From NCBI RefSeq assembly GCF_024679245.1, contig NC_090191.1, positions 5,039,004-5,103,003 on the forward strand: 64,000 bases of DNA, written 5' to 3'. Each line of letters opens with the position of its first letter. Positions within the stretch are counted from its first letter, which is position 1. Positions 11,251 through 22,712 of the stretch are shown piece after piece. This DNA is from Pseudorasbora parva (Eukaryota; Chordata; Actinopteri; Cypriniformes; Gobionidae). The position numbers and the translations under genes are program-made. The notes under the pieces were generated by a model, which searched no databases, was not told where the DNA came from, and saw nothing but the letters and a program-made list of their open reading frames with translations.

Positions 11251-13027
11251 TAGTGTTGTAGTACTCGAGATCGGACTTTTTAAAGGTCTTGGTCTCGTCT
11301 CGGTATCGACCGCATTTTTACTCGGTCTCGTCTCGGTCTCGGGCGAAGATGACTCGGGATTTTGTCTCAAGACCGGTCAAGACCACAGCTGAAGGCATAT
11401 AAAGAACAGAGAACTCCACCCTGCGCGCACTCTCTCTGTCTTCAAAATAAGCACATACGCTCTCTCTGATACTTCACATATTAAGCTAAATCAAAAGTTC
11501 AGAAAACCGAATCCATGTTGAACGTTGCGCGTTCGGACAACTGTTTTGAAGTACCGCTCGGTGTGAATTGTGCTCAAAAAACGTTTGACCAGCTAAACAG
11601 CTGACATAAATCATACATTAAATAAATAGGAAACAATTTCTATCCAGTTATGAAGTGTTTTCTGTGTGACAAACCTTCCGCGATGTTCTGACAGCCGTGA
11701 TTCACATACAACGGGTCTGCTAATGTCCGATTCACGACCCAATGACTCATTTGAACCGAATCATTTTAACGACAGTAATAAGAACTGATCTGTTCAACAA
11801 TGAACTGAACGAATCAGTTTAATCATTTACTCAGAACACCTCAGAAATGAGAACGCAAGTGTGCTTACCCAATTTAGCAAGAGTGGAGAGTAAGATTTAT
11901 TAGTTTTAACTATCCACAGTATTTCAGCTTATGTATGTTGAATGTGTAGTAAAATAAATAGTCTAAAATCATTTAGTTTAGACTGGAGTGAGGTGAAAAC
12001 AGAACAAAACTGTTTGTTAGCTAGCGGATCATTTTATTAAATTGTATATGGCAGAAATTGTGGCTATTTCTTAACTGTTAATGCTATTTCTAATATTGAT
12101 ATGATTATATACCAAAACAATTCAACCTGTTGGAACAAAAGAAACATCAAGATAAGAGATCATACATAATATGAGATATAACATAAGATAATAAAGAATG
12201 ATTGTTTCGTTGCATTTTAAAAAAAAAAAAATGGTGTGTGTGTGTGTGTGTGTGTGTCAGCCACCACCAAAGACCATTTTTGACCCAAAACCCTGCACAT
12301 GTGAAATATTTGTTAAATCAAACTGTAGTTAATCAAAAAATGCAAGTACAGGGTTTCTTTTCCTTGTTGTTGCACAATAAAGCTGCACAATAACATTTTC
12401 AATTTGTAAATGAAAAATATGTACATATTTAAAATAATTTGCTTAAGCAGCATACTAATGCATATCTGTATGATACATCTTCCACCTCCTATTATTCACA
12501 TTCATTTAAGACATAATGGACTGTGTCTGAGATTAATACCTCATCCAGATTAGCATTCTTAGGGAGCTTTGAGTTTTAAAATGGGATTGAGCACTTTTCA
12601 CAAAACAAAACACAAAGCTCTGTTAGTGTCAGTTTGGTGTTTGTGTCCACCATAGACTGTAAACAATATGGACACGTCGTCTTCAGTGCCTCCCATTTAA
12701 GAAAAGTTAAGTGTTATTTGCTTATAGAAGAAAAAGATTAATTCCCACAAAGCTGCAATGCCTTTTGATTATTTGATCAAAACTTCTCTCATGGTACACT
12801 TACACACCCACACATACGAGAGAAGTGCCAATCATATGCATATTCCACATTTTATCATAAGTGTGGGGACATGCATTGGTCTCGGTCTTGACTCGGTCTC
12901 GGCCTGTCTTGGTCTTGGTCTTGACTCGGTCTCGGCCCTTCAAAGTCTTGGTCTTGTCTTGGTCTCGACCCTTCAAAGTCTTGGTCTTGTCTTGGTCTCG
13001 GTTTAGGTGGTCTTGACTACAACACTA
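11251..13027. mobile_element. nested non-autonomous hAT element, 8-bp TSD
   Basis: Ends TAGTGTTGTAGT and ACTACAACACTA are perfect complements, flanked by CCTGCTAC at 11243-11250 and 13028-13035. Both ends hold clustered GGTCTCG/TTGGTCTTG words (11280-11390 and 12875-13015), typical of subterminal transposase sites. The interior has a TG microsatellite and no transposase. Removing it with one duplication copy restores the host reading frame. Confidence 0.9.
12234..12257. repeat. (TG)n microsatellite
   Basis: Twelve TG units inside the nested hAT element. Confidence 0.9.
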
Positions 13028-13035
13028 CCTGCTAC

Positions 13036-13825
13036 ACTGCATCGCCAGAAAGCTGCAATTGCCTGCAGACGATTTCGTGGGAGACACACGTACGATGCCA
13101 TCGCAGCGGAGATAGAGCAAATTCACAGCTCGTTTGCTCTTTGTGGTAAGATAACTGCCACTGTCACTGACAATGGCGCGAACTTTGTAAAAGCATTCAG
13201 AATGTTTCAAGCTGATGATGACGATGAAGCAGAGCATAATGAAGACGAGGTCATCTTTACGGACTTGAATGAAGTTTTACGCGATGACATTGAGACCAGC
13301 GAAAGGTATGTTCTACCTCCGCATCACAGGTGTGCATCCCACACCCTTAACCTTATATGCACGAACGACGTAGTCACATTTTTGACAGCGAAGGTAGAAT
13401 GCAAAGCAGTGTACAGGAGTGCAACTGGAAAATGTTCAGCCTTGTGGTCAAAAGTTAGTCGATCAACTGTGGCATCAGAGAGCCTGGAGGAATTCAGCAA
13501 AAGGAAGTTGCTGGTCCCTTCAACTACAAGGTGGAACTCGTTTCATGATGCGCTAAGCAGAGTCACAGACATTCCCTTAGTGGACCTCAATCAACTTTGC
13601 ACTCGCCTGGACATCAGATGCATTACGGAGAGAGAGTATCTTTTCCTTAAAGAATACTGCAAGGTTCTGAAGCCTGTCTGTATGGCATTGGATATACTTC
13701 AAGGTGAAGATGACTGTTTCTATGGGACCCTTCAACCTACCCTTGAAATCCTGATGGCCAAAATCGTGGCACTGAAAGAGGGCCTCTCTCATATGATGGC
13801 TGACCTCCCAGACCTCATAGTTCAA
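13036..13825 (+). CDS. hAT transposase, exon 1 part b (second catalytic Asp)
   Basis: Continues the interrupted transposase in frame (LHRQKAAIACRRF). VTDNGANFVKAF is the second catalytic Asp block of hAT enzymes, and STTRWNS is the conserved RW motif that follows. HHRCASHTLNL is the usual hAT Cys/His block between them. The exon ends at CAA|gtaagt, and a TTA microsatellite follows in the intron (13857-13905). No stop or frameshift is seen in this part. Confidence 0.85.
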
Positions 13826-13856
13826 GTAAGTCTGTTTAATATTGTCTTATTATTAG

Positions 13857-13867
13857 TTGTATTATTA

Positions 13868-13902
<35 letters not shown>

Positions 13903-13905
13903 GTA
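13857..13905. repeat. (TTA)n microsatellite
   Basis: About 16 near-perfect TTA units at the start of the transposase intron. Confidence 0.85.
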
Positions 13906-14172
13906 GTTTTATATTATGTCAAGTAACTTTTATTTATATAGAACTTTATACAATATAGATTGTTTAAAAGCAGCATTTCAGTGATAACAGGAAAATAATG
14001 ATTCAATGATGTAAACAGAATTAAATTTCGCTGTTAAGCAGCACTGTAAAGAAAATAGTTAACAGTCATTATTCAGTTCAAATCAGTTCAGTGTTTTAGT
14101 TTGGTTCAGTAACTGTGTAGTTCATCAATTATGAAATGAGTTCAATATATAGCTAAATGGTTGTTTAAATGG

Positions 14173-14750
14173 ATAGTTCACCCAAAAAAAGAAAATTACC
14201 CTATTATTTACTCACCTAGTTGGTGTATGACATTCTTCTTTCAGATGAATACATTCAGAGTTATTAAAACATGTCTCTTCCAAGCTTTATAATGGCAGTG
14301 GATGGCAGCTCAAAATTTGAAGACCAAAATAGCACATCCATCCATTATAAAAGCAATATATACCACGCCAGGGGGTTAATAAAGGCCTTCTGAATTAAAT
14401 CGATGGGTTTGTGTAAGAAAAATATCCATATTAAAGGCGTTGCCGTAAGATGAATACAGAAGGTGGTCCGCCAAAAGCAAGATATTTTACTTTATAATGT
14501 GTTAAATATTGATATTTTTCTTACACAAACCCATCATGTCGCTTCAGAAGGTCTTTATTAATCCCTGGATCCTACGGAGCACTTTTATAATGGATGGATG
14601 CTTTTTGGGGGGGCTTCAAATTTTGGGCTGCCATTATAATGCTTGGATTAGCCAGGACATTTTTATATAACTCTTAATTTTTAATATCATTTTTAAGATG
14701 AGTTAAGGGTGAGTAAATCATTGGCTAATTTACATTTTTGGGTGAACTAT
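14173..14750. mobile_element. fold-back MITE in the transposase intron
   Basis: The ends ATAGTTCACCCAAAAA and TTTTTGGGTGAACTAT are complements, and inner blocks (GGGTTTGTGTAAGAAAAATA and its complement at 14510-14530) show that the arms are inverted for most of their length. This is a common fish MITE type with long arms and no coding capacity. Confidence 0.75.
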
Positions 14751-14878
14751 GTCTGTAAGTTTAATTCTACTTTTCTGACATAAATTTAATTATGAACGCA
14801 TGTCTATTAGTTTATAAACTGGTAGTTTTAATTCAGTTTAAAACTAGATTTTAAAACCCATCTAAAATTCTCTTACAG

Positions 14879-15385
14879 GCTATCAAGACAGGGTTTAGCT
14901 CCATCCTTGACAGTGATGAAGCTTTGCTTGCTGCGGTAACACTGCCAAAATTCAAGCTGCGGTGGATGAGGGATGAAACAAGAAAAGACAACATCAAGAT
15001 GATTCTGGCAGCACAGTGTCGTGCTCTCACCATTGATATACCACAGAAAGAGCCACTGCAGTCTCCTGAAAGCAGAGACAACGAAGATGACTTCTTTGCA
15101 TTTCCTGAAGAGAAGAATCAACATGACGAACAAGCAATTACTGTGGACATGGAGATTTGCGAATACCTGAAATCAGCTGATATGGGAAATTTACATGAAT
15201 TCCCCCGGATTTTGAAGATCTTCTTAAAAGCCAACACAGCAACACCTTCCAGTGCGCCAGTTGAGAGGCTGTTTAGTATTGGAAGTCTCATTCTCACCCC
15301 AAAAAGAAACCGTCTCACAGACCAGCGCTTTGAGAAACTGCTCCTTCTTCGCTACAATCGTTACTTTGAAATAAAACCCAGATGA
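14879..15385 (+). CDS. hAT transposase, exon 2 (dimerisation domain)
   Basis: Enters through ttcttacag in phase 0 and runs 168 codons to TGA 15383. It contains SSAPVERLFSIG and LTPKRNRLTDQ, the conserved C-terminal hAT dimerisation domain. Together with the two earlier parts it makes a predicted 625-residue enzyme with no other break, a normal length for this superfamily. The acidic stretch ESRDNEDDFFAF is a linker before the domain. Confidence 0.85.
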   Translation, partial: AIKTGFSSILDSDEALLAAVTLPKFKLRWMRDETRKDNIKMILAAQCRALTIDIPQKEPLQSPESRDNEDDFFAFPEEKNQHDEQAITVDMEICEYLKSADMGNLHEFPRILKIFLKANTATPSSAPVERLFSIGSLILTPKRNRLTDQRFEKLLLLRYNRYFEIKPR

Positions 15386-16365
15386 AATGGTGAACTCTTA
15401 GTATTAAGATAATAATCTAAACGTTACATTAAGATAAATCTTTTTTTTGTATTATTATTATTATTGCATTACATTGCAGAAGTGATTTGGACTTTTTTTT
15501 TCACAAAATAAATTTTGTTTTGAGGACATTTGGTCTATTGGAATAAATTTATGAATTTATATAGGCCATGTGAAATGTATCAAATTTAAAAGCTTACAAA
15601 TGTACTTACAAATTTGTGGCGTTGTTTGTAGTATCATGTTCTTTAATAAGTTATTATTAAACATTTAAAACGTATGTCTATTTATGTCTTTTGCTCTAAT
15701 ATAACTTAATTCATAATGGCAATTATCTAGCCTATTTTATACTGTTTATTATCACAATGGACAGTAAATTTCAATTTTGCAGTCCATAATCTACCCACAC
15801 AAAAAGTACAGAAGGAACATTACTGTGTTAAACACTAGTACAAGAATTTCAAGACTCAGCCAGGTAAGAAAAAGTAACTCAAAAGTAACTCAAAAGTAAA
15901 GTAATGCATTACTTTCCATAAAAAGTAACTAAGTAACGCAATTAGTTACTTTTTTTAGTAGTAACTCAATATTGTAATGCATTACTTTTAAAAGTAACTT
16001 TCCCCAACACTGGTCATGAGTATGAGGTAATACAGCTCTGTTTGTCTTGTTAGATACATTCGAGTGTGTTGAAATGGATGCTATGATGTTATTCAGCGGC
16101 TGCTGTGACACTTGTTATTGCACACTGCTAAGAGTAAAGTGTTTCTGCAAAATAAATCCGGAAACTGAGGGAAACGCAGACGTGACGAAACTGAGAGGCG
16201 ACTGCCGCACACGTCCCGGCTCCTTGGTTAAAATAGCAATTTTCTCACATTTACAAATATTTGGAAACATTTGGAGTATTATAAGTACTCAACTGAACCA
16301 AATGTAAAACACAGACAGAGTAGTTTTGTGTATATTTTACTGCAAAAATGTTACATAGTGCATCT

Positions 16366-16697
16366 TTAATGACAGAAACTGGTTTATTAGGCAGCTCTCA
16401 CTTTAAGATCTTCCGCTGCCAAACATTTTGCAGATCTGACGCGTTTTCTCTCTTAACTCTTTTAGTTAATTTAAGACGTTATTTAGCTTATTTAAGTTTA
16501 AGACTCATTTAAGACTAGTCTTTTAAGAATAATTGACAAAACGGGCATTTTGGCTCAATTTTGTGTTTTACTGTTCGTTCAAGCGTGAAAGAGGACTCAT
16601 TAACACAATTACACAAAAACTGCTTTAAAATAAGTTTCATCACTAGAATATAATAGATATTTCTATTTTTATTGTACAAATAAATAAATAGACATAC
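16366..16697. other. intron 1 of the four-exon gene, 5' part
   Basis: Intronic DNA between the TTAA element and exon 1; nothing else recognised. Confidence 0.4.
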
Positions 16698-16843
16698 CGC
16701 TCAGTCAGATTCCAGAAGAAGTTGTCTATGACTGATTGAGTAGTGACGTTCTCCGGCTGTGGTACAGAGAGTTTTGCAGCTAAACGCACCGCATAGGCCA
16801 GTTCTCTGTAATGGTCTGACTGAACTCCAGTATTACAAGCCAT
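16698..16843 (-). CDS. unrecognised four-exon gene, exon 1
   Basis: ATG 16843 opens MACNTGVQSDHYRELAYAVR and runs 48 codons plus two bases to the donor GAGCG|gtatgt. The predicted N-terminus is mostly helical (YAVRLAAKLSV, then VIDNFFWNLTER). Phase 2 closes exactly with the 37-nt exon 2 at 9504. Upstream (minus strand) 16956-16963 reads TGATGTCA, a CRE variant, but no promoter was proven. Confidence 0.7.
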
Positions 16844-17990
16844 TGTAAACGATCATCAAACACCAAATACTGAGGACGAATGACTTTACACCGAGACTGC
16901 AGAAAGCGATGGGCTTCAGGACTCCTGCAGCGGCAGTTATAGTGTGTTCTGACTGTGACATCACAATAGAGAGATCAGCACTGATGAACATTCTAATGGA
17001 ACGCTGGAGGAATGTGGCGGCACTGCTGCAGATGCTTCAGAGTCTGTGATTATTATTATATGTTCTTCTATCACTAATTGATGGAGTGTGTAGCTTTTCA
17101 TTTACAATCATGTAAGATATGGAAAGGACCAGCTATAACCACTGACAAAATGTGGCTTTAAAATCTGTCCAATACTTAACATTTGGAAAAAATATATATA
17201 TTTATTGAAGGATAATCGCTCAGGTTTTTGTAATAGTTGGCAACCCTGCATAGAGTTCTTACAATCAGTATCTGTATAAACTCTTATTTTACTTGCTACA
17301 AAATTGTATTATACTTCCGCTTTGGGTTTTTTCTGTTTTCTTCTTCTTCTTCTTTTTTTGGTGACCAAAGGTCTTGTTCTGGTTTATATGTACACTTATA
17401 CAAAAATATTTGAGCCTCTCCTATATTGTTGATTGAAAACTGCATAATAAATATATGCTCTTTTTTTTTTTACATTCATAAACATGTCATCTCTGTATCC
17501 TTTCCATTAATAATAAAAGAAGAAAAAAACTGACGTTATAAACTGCAATTTTTAGCCTCCTTGTTAGTGTGCTCCTTATTCAGTTTTCCACCCTATTCAT
17601 CTAATATAAGGGAAATACACGAGAGAAATTATTTTTTCACTATTTGTAACATATTTCAAAATGTTAATTATTGTTGCATATTTTTTTGTTTGTTGAGTCT
17701 GTGGCCCTAAAAAGGTTTAATTATATTTAAAAACATGTACTATTTTTGCTCTTTAGAAAAATTGCAATCATTGTCATTGAAAAAAAGTTGTTGGTTTCTG
17801 CTCACAGCACAGAATCTCACATATTAGATGTGGTTCAAACTCTTTGTTTGTTAAATTAATTTTAGTACATCAATGACCAATACGTGTTTAAATATGTATT
17901 TCAACAAGAATTCAACTTATGTTTTTTTGTGTTTTTGTATGCGAATGCCTATGCACATCTGTGAATTGAGCGTGTGTGCAGGACGTTTAT
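16844..17990. other. intergenic, between divergent promoters
   Basis: Lies between the four-exon gene (minus) and gene E (plus). AT-rich with T- and A-runs; no element boundaries recognised. Confidence 0.4.
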
Positions 17991-18005
17991 TTTGGAGTGG
18001 TGTTG

Positions 18006-18061
18006 TGACGTCAGAAGGCTGCGCCGCGCTCCTGCATCTGTTGTGATTCTGCAGAAGAAAG
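18006..18061 (+). promoter_or_regulatory. gene E promoter and 5' non-coding exon with CRE
   Basis: A perfect TGACGTCA (18006-18013) is followed by GC-rich DNA, GCATCTGTTGTGATTCTG and the donor AAAG|gtttgt (18061/18062). It aligns base for base over about 55 bp with the minus-strand copies at 3.9 and 59.6 kb. It points at the acidic exon at 26.4 kb, 8.4 kb away, the gap being mostly transposons. Confidence 0.6.
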
Positions 18062-20040
18062 GTTTGTTTTAAGCGTATAAATCAATATAAACTGTTCAGG
18101 CAATGCTATCGTTTTAACAAGAACCGTCAAATCACTGTTTGAATATTAAACTTAACATTATAATGCGTTATCTAACATTAATAGACTTTATTTTGTGTGA
18201 GTAAAGACCAATTCATACATGAGTAACATAAATTATGCGTCTCATTTCTCTATATATCGTGAATCGGTTTATGATAAACATGAATTCGGTCACTGGTGAG
18301 TAGAGCTGAGAGAAACTGAGCTTTTGAAACTCAATACAGGGGTTTTCCTGGCTCAAAGTGTTTGTTTAAGTATAGAAAAGGGTTTAAATGTATCATTCAT
18401 ATATTTCCACATCACTGTAGAATCTACGTCTGTGTTTATTGAACTAATGGTCACTCTTATTTGTTTATTGAACTATTGGTCACTCGTATTTGTTAATCAC
18501 AATCCAGATTCCAGTAAGAGCACACTAATTTATTATAGAAAATACAATATAATCATAAGCTGGGCTGGTCCTGTTATACTGTGACTTTTCTTTCTCTGAT
18601 TTATACGTCACATATTTATAATAAATGGCTTAAATTACATATTTAGGTTCTCTTTATCACTTAAACAGATATTAAAAAATAAATGTTGTATTTATTGATG
18701 GATTCAATCGTATCATGTCCTCATGCAAAGTAATCAACTTCCACAAGAGCTATAAACCATGAAATGATGATAATTTCTAAATATTTGTAGATTGTTATAG
18801 AATAGGCTAAACTTCCTCAAATCATTCATATAAATAAAGTGAATCTATAGTTTTTTATACAATTTTCTTCATTACAGTGTCCCTGAGGTCATCTTCCCTG
18901 TTAGTAAGTATTTTCTCGGCCTTCCAAAAAAGACCACTGTAAACAGAAATAACCTTCAACTCTCACTCCTGCCTGTTTTTTTAGTTTGTGAAATGTTATC
19001 CTGCTTGTCCCACTCTTATGGTACGTTCACACCAGATGTGAATGAAGCGATAAGCGTGAGTGATTTACATGTTAAGTCAATGCAAAGACGCGAATAGACA
19101 TTCTGCGGCACGAATTACGCGAATTGAGCAACATGAATTTGAACTTTGGCGGATATTCGCACTGCGGTAACCAATCAGGAGCCTGCTTCCTGCTGTCAAG
19201 TGGATGAAGTGATGGAAGGCAAACCTCGAGGCCAGAGTAATGTAAAAATACTACAGTTATTGTGTCACAAAATGAGTTTTTCAGGTGAGAATGTAGTTTA
19301 ATGCTGTTGACCCTGTTAGGCTATGTTATGAAGAATGTTTGTCTGGTCGACGGTCGTAATAATGTAAAAACATATCTGACATGGTTATTAAAGATCTGTT
19401 TATCTGTAGAAGGTTAGCTAGATAAATGTTGATCACTTTGAAGGCCACAGCTAACTGAAAATGTTCCACCCAGTTCGATTCCAGGTCTATCAACCTAACA
19501 GGGTGGAAATTCAAAGAGAATTTAGTGTATTAAAACTGTTATATAGGTGCAGTTCCACACATTACTGATTGCAAACCATGCAGGACAATGATAGAAAGCT
19601 CATCCACTCTGTCATTTTTAAATAATAATTTGACATCAACAGTTGTTTTGCGTATTTATATCTTCTTTTGGGAGGTGAAGAGCATTAACAGCATACAGTA
19701 TATGTTACAGTTAGTGTGTGTGTCTGATGCCAATTCATAGTCCTTGTGATGTGTGATCTAACAGACACCCTGTGTCTGTATATATGTACTAGCGAGTACA
19801 ACATTGTTTAGAAACTGCAATAAACTCCAGCAAGTGATTTTATGCCAATTCACAGCACCTTTATCAACAGATCAAGTATTATAATGCAAAATATCAAATT
19901 GGAGAGTTTTACTGCACTGATACGTAACCATACACTGTAAAAAAAAGAGGTTGGTAAGGAATATGATGCTCTGTTTTAAATGATTGATATCTGAAGAGTT
20001 TCTGTCAACTTTAATTTAACAATCTATATTTGTCTGTCCC
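18062..20040. other. gene E intron; no other gene
   Basis: AT-rich intron. Around 19020 GGTACGTTCACACCAGATG resembles one end of a TGCGTTCACACC-type MITE, but no partner end was found. Confidence 0.4.
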
Positions 20041-20876
20041 TCACATTAAGCTATGGGATGCTTTAGATGACTTTGTAGCAGCAAAGACTTTGGAGCACCT
20101 TTACACAGAGCGCCCCAACCCGTGTTGGCCTTTACACAGAGCGCCCCAACCCGTGTTGGAGGCGTCCGTGGTGACCACCATACATACATCTGGAAACTGT
20201 CCCCAGTGATTTGACCACGGGGCCAGGGCTTTGACACAGCCACGAGCCACTTTGCAAAATGAACAAAGTTATCCAAAGCTGGCCTGAATGCCACGCTTGG
20301 GGAGGAACCCGTGATTTTAGCCAGTACTGCAGGGGGCGCATGTGCATCATGCCCAGCGGAAGTACTGGAGAAGCTGATGCCATTAGGCCTAGCATTCTCT
20401 GAACAAATTGTAACTGGTCTGTTGGTGCTTTTTCTGTACGAACATGCAAGCTGCTGTGTAGTCAGAGCGCATTCGTTCAATAGCCAAAATTGTTCCCAGG
20501 AGGTAGATTCTCTGCCTGGGAAGCAATGAGCTCTTGGCTGTATTTACTCAGATATATACAGCCTGAGACCCAGGCATTCTAGCCGGCTGAGTAGCACTGA
20601 TTTTATTTCTTCCTCTAACCTGGCCAGTACGAGCGTCATCAAGGTAGTTCAGAATGCGCATTCCCGCTTGTCTAAAGGGGGCGAGAGCTGCATCCATACA
20701 CTTAGTGAAAGAGCGGAAGGCCAAATGGTAGAACTGTGTACTGATAAACCTTCCCGTCGAACACGAATGTCAAAAATGGTCTGTGATGTGGAATAATTTT
20801 GATATGAAAGTAAGCATCTATCAGCTCCACTGAGAAAAAACAGTCCATTGGGCGGATTTGTGCGAGGATCTGTTTT
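20041..20876 (-). pseudogene. DIRS-like reverse transcriptase / RNase H, distal part
   Basis: In shifting minus frames: VELIDAYFHIKIIPHHRPF, VLPFGL, the catalytic box NYLDDAR (YLDD at 20646-20635), then QRMLGLMASASPV and MMHMRPLQ of the RNase H region. Stops and frame changes break it (for example after PFGLPLFH). A tandem copy of about 30 bp (CTTTACACAGAGCGCCCCAA at 20099 and 20131) is a small internal duplication. It would have made cDNA from element RNA; it is inactive now. Confidence 0.7.
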
Positions 20877-20939
20877 TAACCCTTAGGCGCCAGAGGTTTT
20901 TTCCTAAAACATTCGATTTTGACATCTTAATTTCAAAAG

Positions 20940-22304
20940 CAGTGGTGGAGGAAGTACTGATTCTCAGTACTTAAGTAAAAGTTCAAGTAACCAGAAATAT
21001 ATTTACTTTAGTGAAAGTAGAAGTACTACAACGACAACCCTACTTAAGTAAAGAGTAAAAAGTACCTGATTTTAAATGTACTTTAAGTATTAAAAGTAAA
21101 AGTACTTGCATAAAAATGTATTCTCTTAATGTCTAATTCTAATAATTAAAAAGAAGAAAACAGTATGAGCGGTGGCATTTTAATTTAGTTAGTTTTGGGT
21201 TAATGTAATTGTTCTTACCATCTGTTGCCTAGTTTACATTCGGACTTACAATTCTGGTTATCTGCAATGTCATTTTTCTGAAGCAACATTCTCATCAGCT
21301 TTGATGTATTTAAATCTTCATATGTATGATATTTTTACCTTTTATAAAGGACATTTTCCCCAAATCTTATTAAATATAGGCTTTGCTTTAGCTTTCCCTT
21401 TATATTCTTAAATTTGATTAATAAATTAAATTAGAATAAGATACAATAGGGTTGTTACCAATCAAATTAAATAATTAACACTGAAAAATTACAACTGCAC
21501 TAAATAATGCTATGAGATTGTTTTAACTAAAAAAAAGTTAACTAAACCACCAGTAGATGGCGGCAGGTGAATCCTTATGAGAGAGTCATTGAGTCGATTC
21601 GTTCAAACAGCTGATTCGTTCATAAATGAGGCAGTCGTTTATGAATAGGGCATTGAATCTTTGATTCAGTAACGCACTGTTGCTGTGCAATACGTTATGG
21701 TTCGGATGTGGAAATCTGATCTTGGAAATATTTTTGTTGCTGAAATAGAACAAAAGCAATAAAGCAATCAGTAAAATGTAAGTGACTTGATGTTAATTCA
21801 TTGTTTATGGAACTGTCAAATGAAATCAGTGTCAAATTTTCTGTCGTGATGGTATTCAGGAAAACTACACTCGTTGGTCGTGTCGTGGTGTTTTTTTAAC
21901 TGTTATAAAATATAAAAACTAAACATTTTGAATTTTTAATGCAGTTACTAAGTTTCTTTGTGTGAGCGGGGCTGATTTGTTTCCATTTCTCCTCGAGAGG
22001 CTGCGCAAGCCTCAACAGCGCAACCGTCAATTCATTAGCCTATAACGTACATTATACTACGAAATATTATTATCCGGGCAAGCCTTAATCTCGAGCCCTG
22101 AAACTGATCAGAAAATGTAACGAAAATGTAACGAAACGTTGTAGAAATGTAGTGGAGTAGAAAGTATAATAATTGCTGCAAAATGTAACGAAGTAAAAGT
22201 AAAAAGTATGCACTATTTATTCTACTTAAATAAAGTACAGATACGTGAAAAATATACTTAAGTAAAGTAACGAAGTATTTGTACTTCGTTACATTCCACC
22301 ACTG
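20940..22304. mobile_element. non-autonomous hAT element, 8-bp TSD
   Basis: Ends CAGTGGTGGAGGAAGTACT and TACATTCCACCACTG, flanked by TTCAAAAG at 20932-20939 and 22305-22312. Subterminal AGTACTT/AAGTAAAAGTA words cluster at both ends. No transposase frame in 1365 bp. Confidence 0.9.
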
Positions 22305-22712
22305 TTCAAAAGGCTATATCTTAAAAGTGATAAAAGATAGACACTTTCTGTAAACTAGAGAAATATTAAGGATGACCCAAAAGTTTATGTAGGGATTACA
22401 TTTTCCCATCTAATTTGCATATTATGATGGTATATAGTGGTGGCAATCTTGGATTATAGAATTTTAATGAAAAGCCACGTTTAAATGATAAAATGCAGCA
22501 CTTCTTTCCCCCCAAAATGTCCCTTACTTTATATATGCTATATTGCACGATACTGAATGTTCAGGTAAATAGTAAACAAACTGTAAATCATTACTAATAA
22601 ATGGCAGAAACAAACTGAATGCATGTAGCGGTTTGCCTTTTGCTGTAGAGATTTTCCATTTACTACATACAGTAGGCACTCTGATTCCATATATGGGGCA
22701 CATATATATTAT

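Larger units (their letters stand above)
10405..16012 (+). mobile_element. autonomous-type hAT transposon in intron 1
   Basis: The element starts CAGTGTTGGGGGTAAC and ends CTTTCCCCAACACTG. It is flanked by a perfect 8-bp duplication GTCATGAG (10397-10404 and 16013-16020), the hAT hallmark. Subterminal GTAACG/AGTTACT words are abundant at both ends, as expected for transposase binding sites. It carries a BED-finger transposase gene in plus orientation, opposite to the host gene, and is broken by a second hAT element (11251-13027). Confidence 0.9.
10073..16365. mobile_element. TTAA-flanked non-autonomous DNA element, split by hAT
   Basis: The left end (TTAA|ATGTGCACTTTGTAAC) and the complement of the right end (TTAA|AGATGCACTATGTAAC) form a terminal inverted repeat bounded by TTAA, the target site of piggyBac/Kolobok-type transposases. 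About 680 bp remain once the hAT at 10405-16012 is removed. A degenerate, inverted relative lies at 34702-34989. No transposase of its own. Confidence 0.6.
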
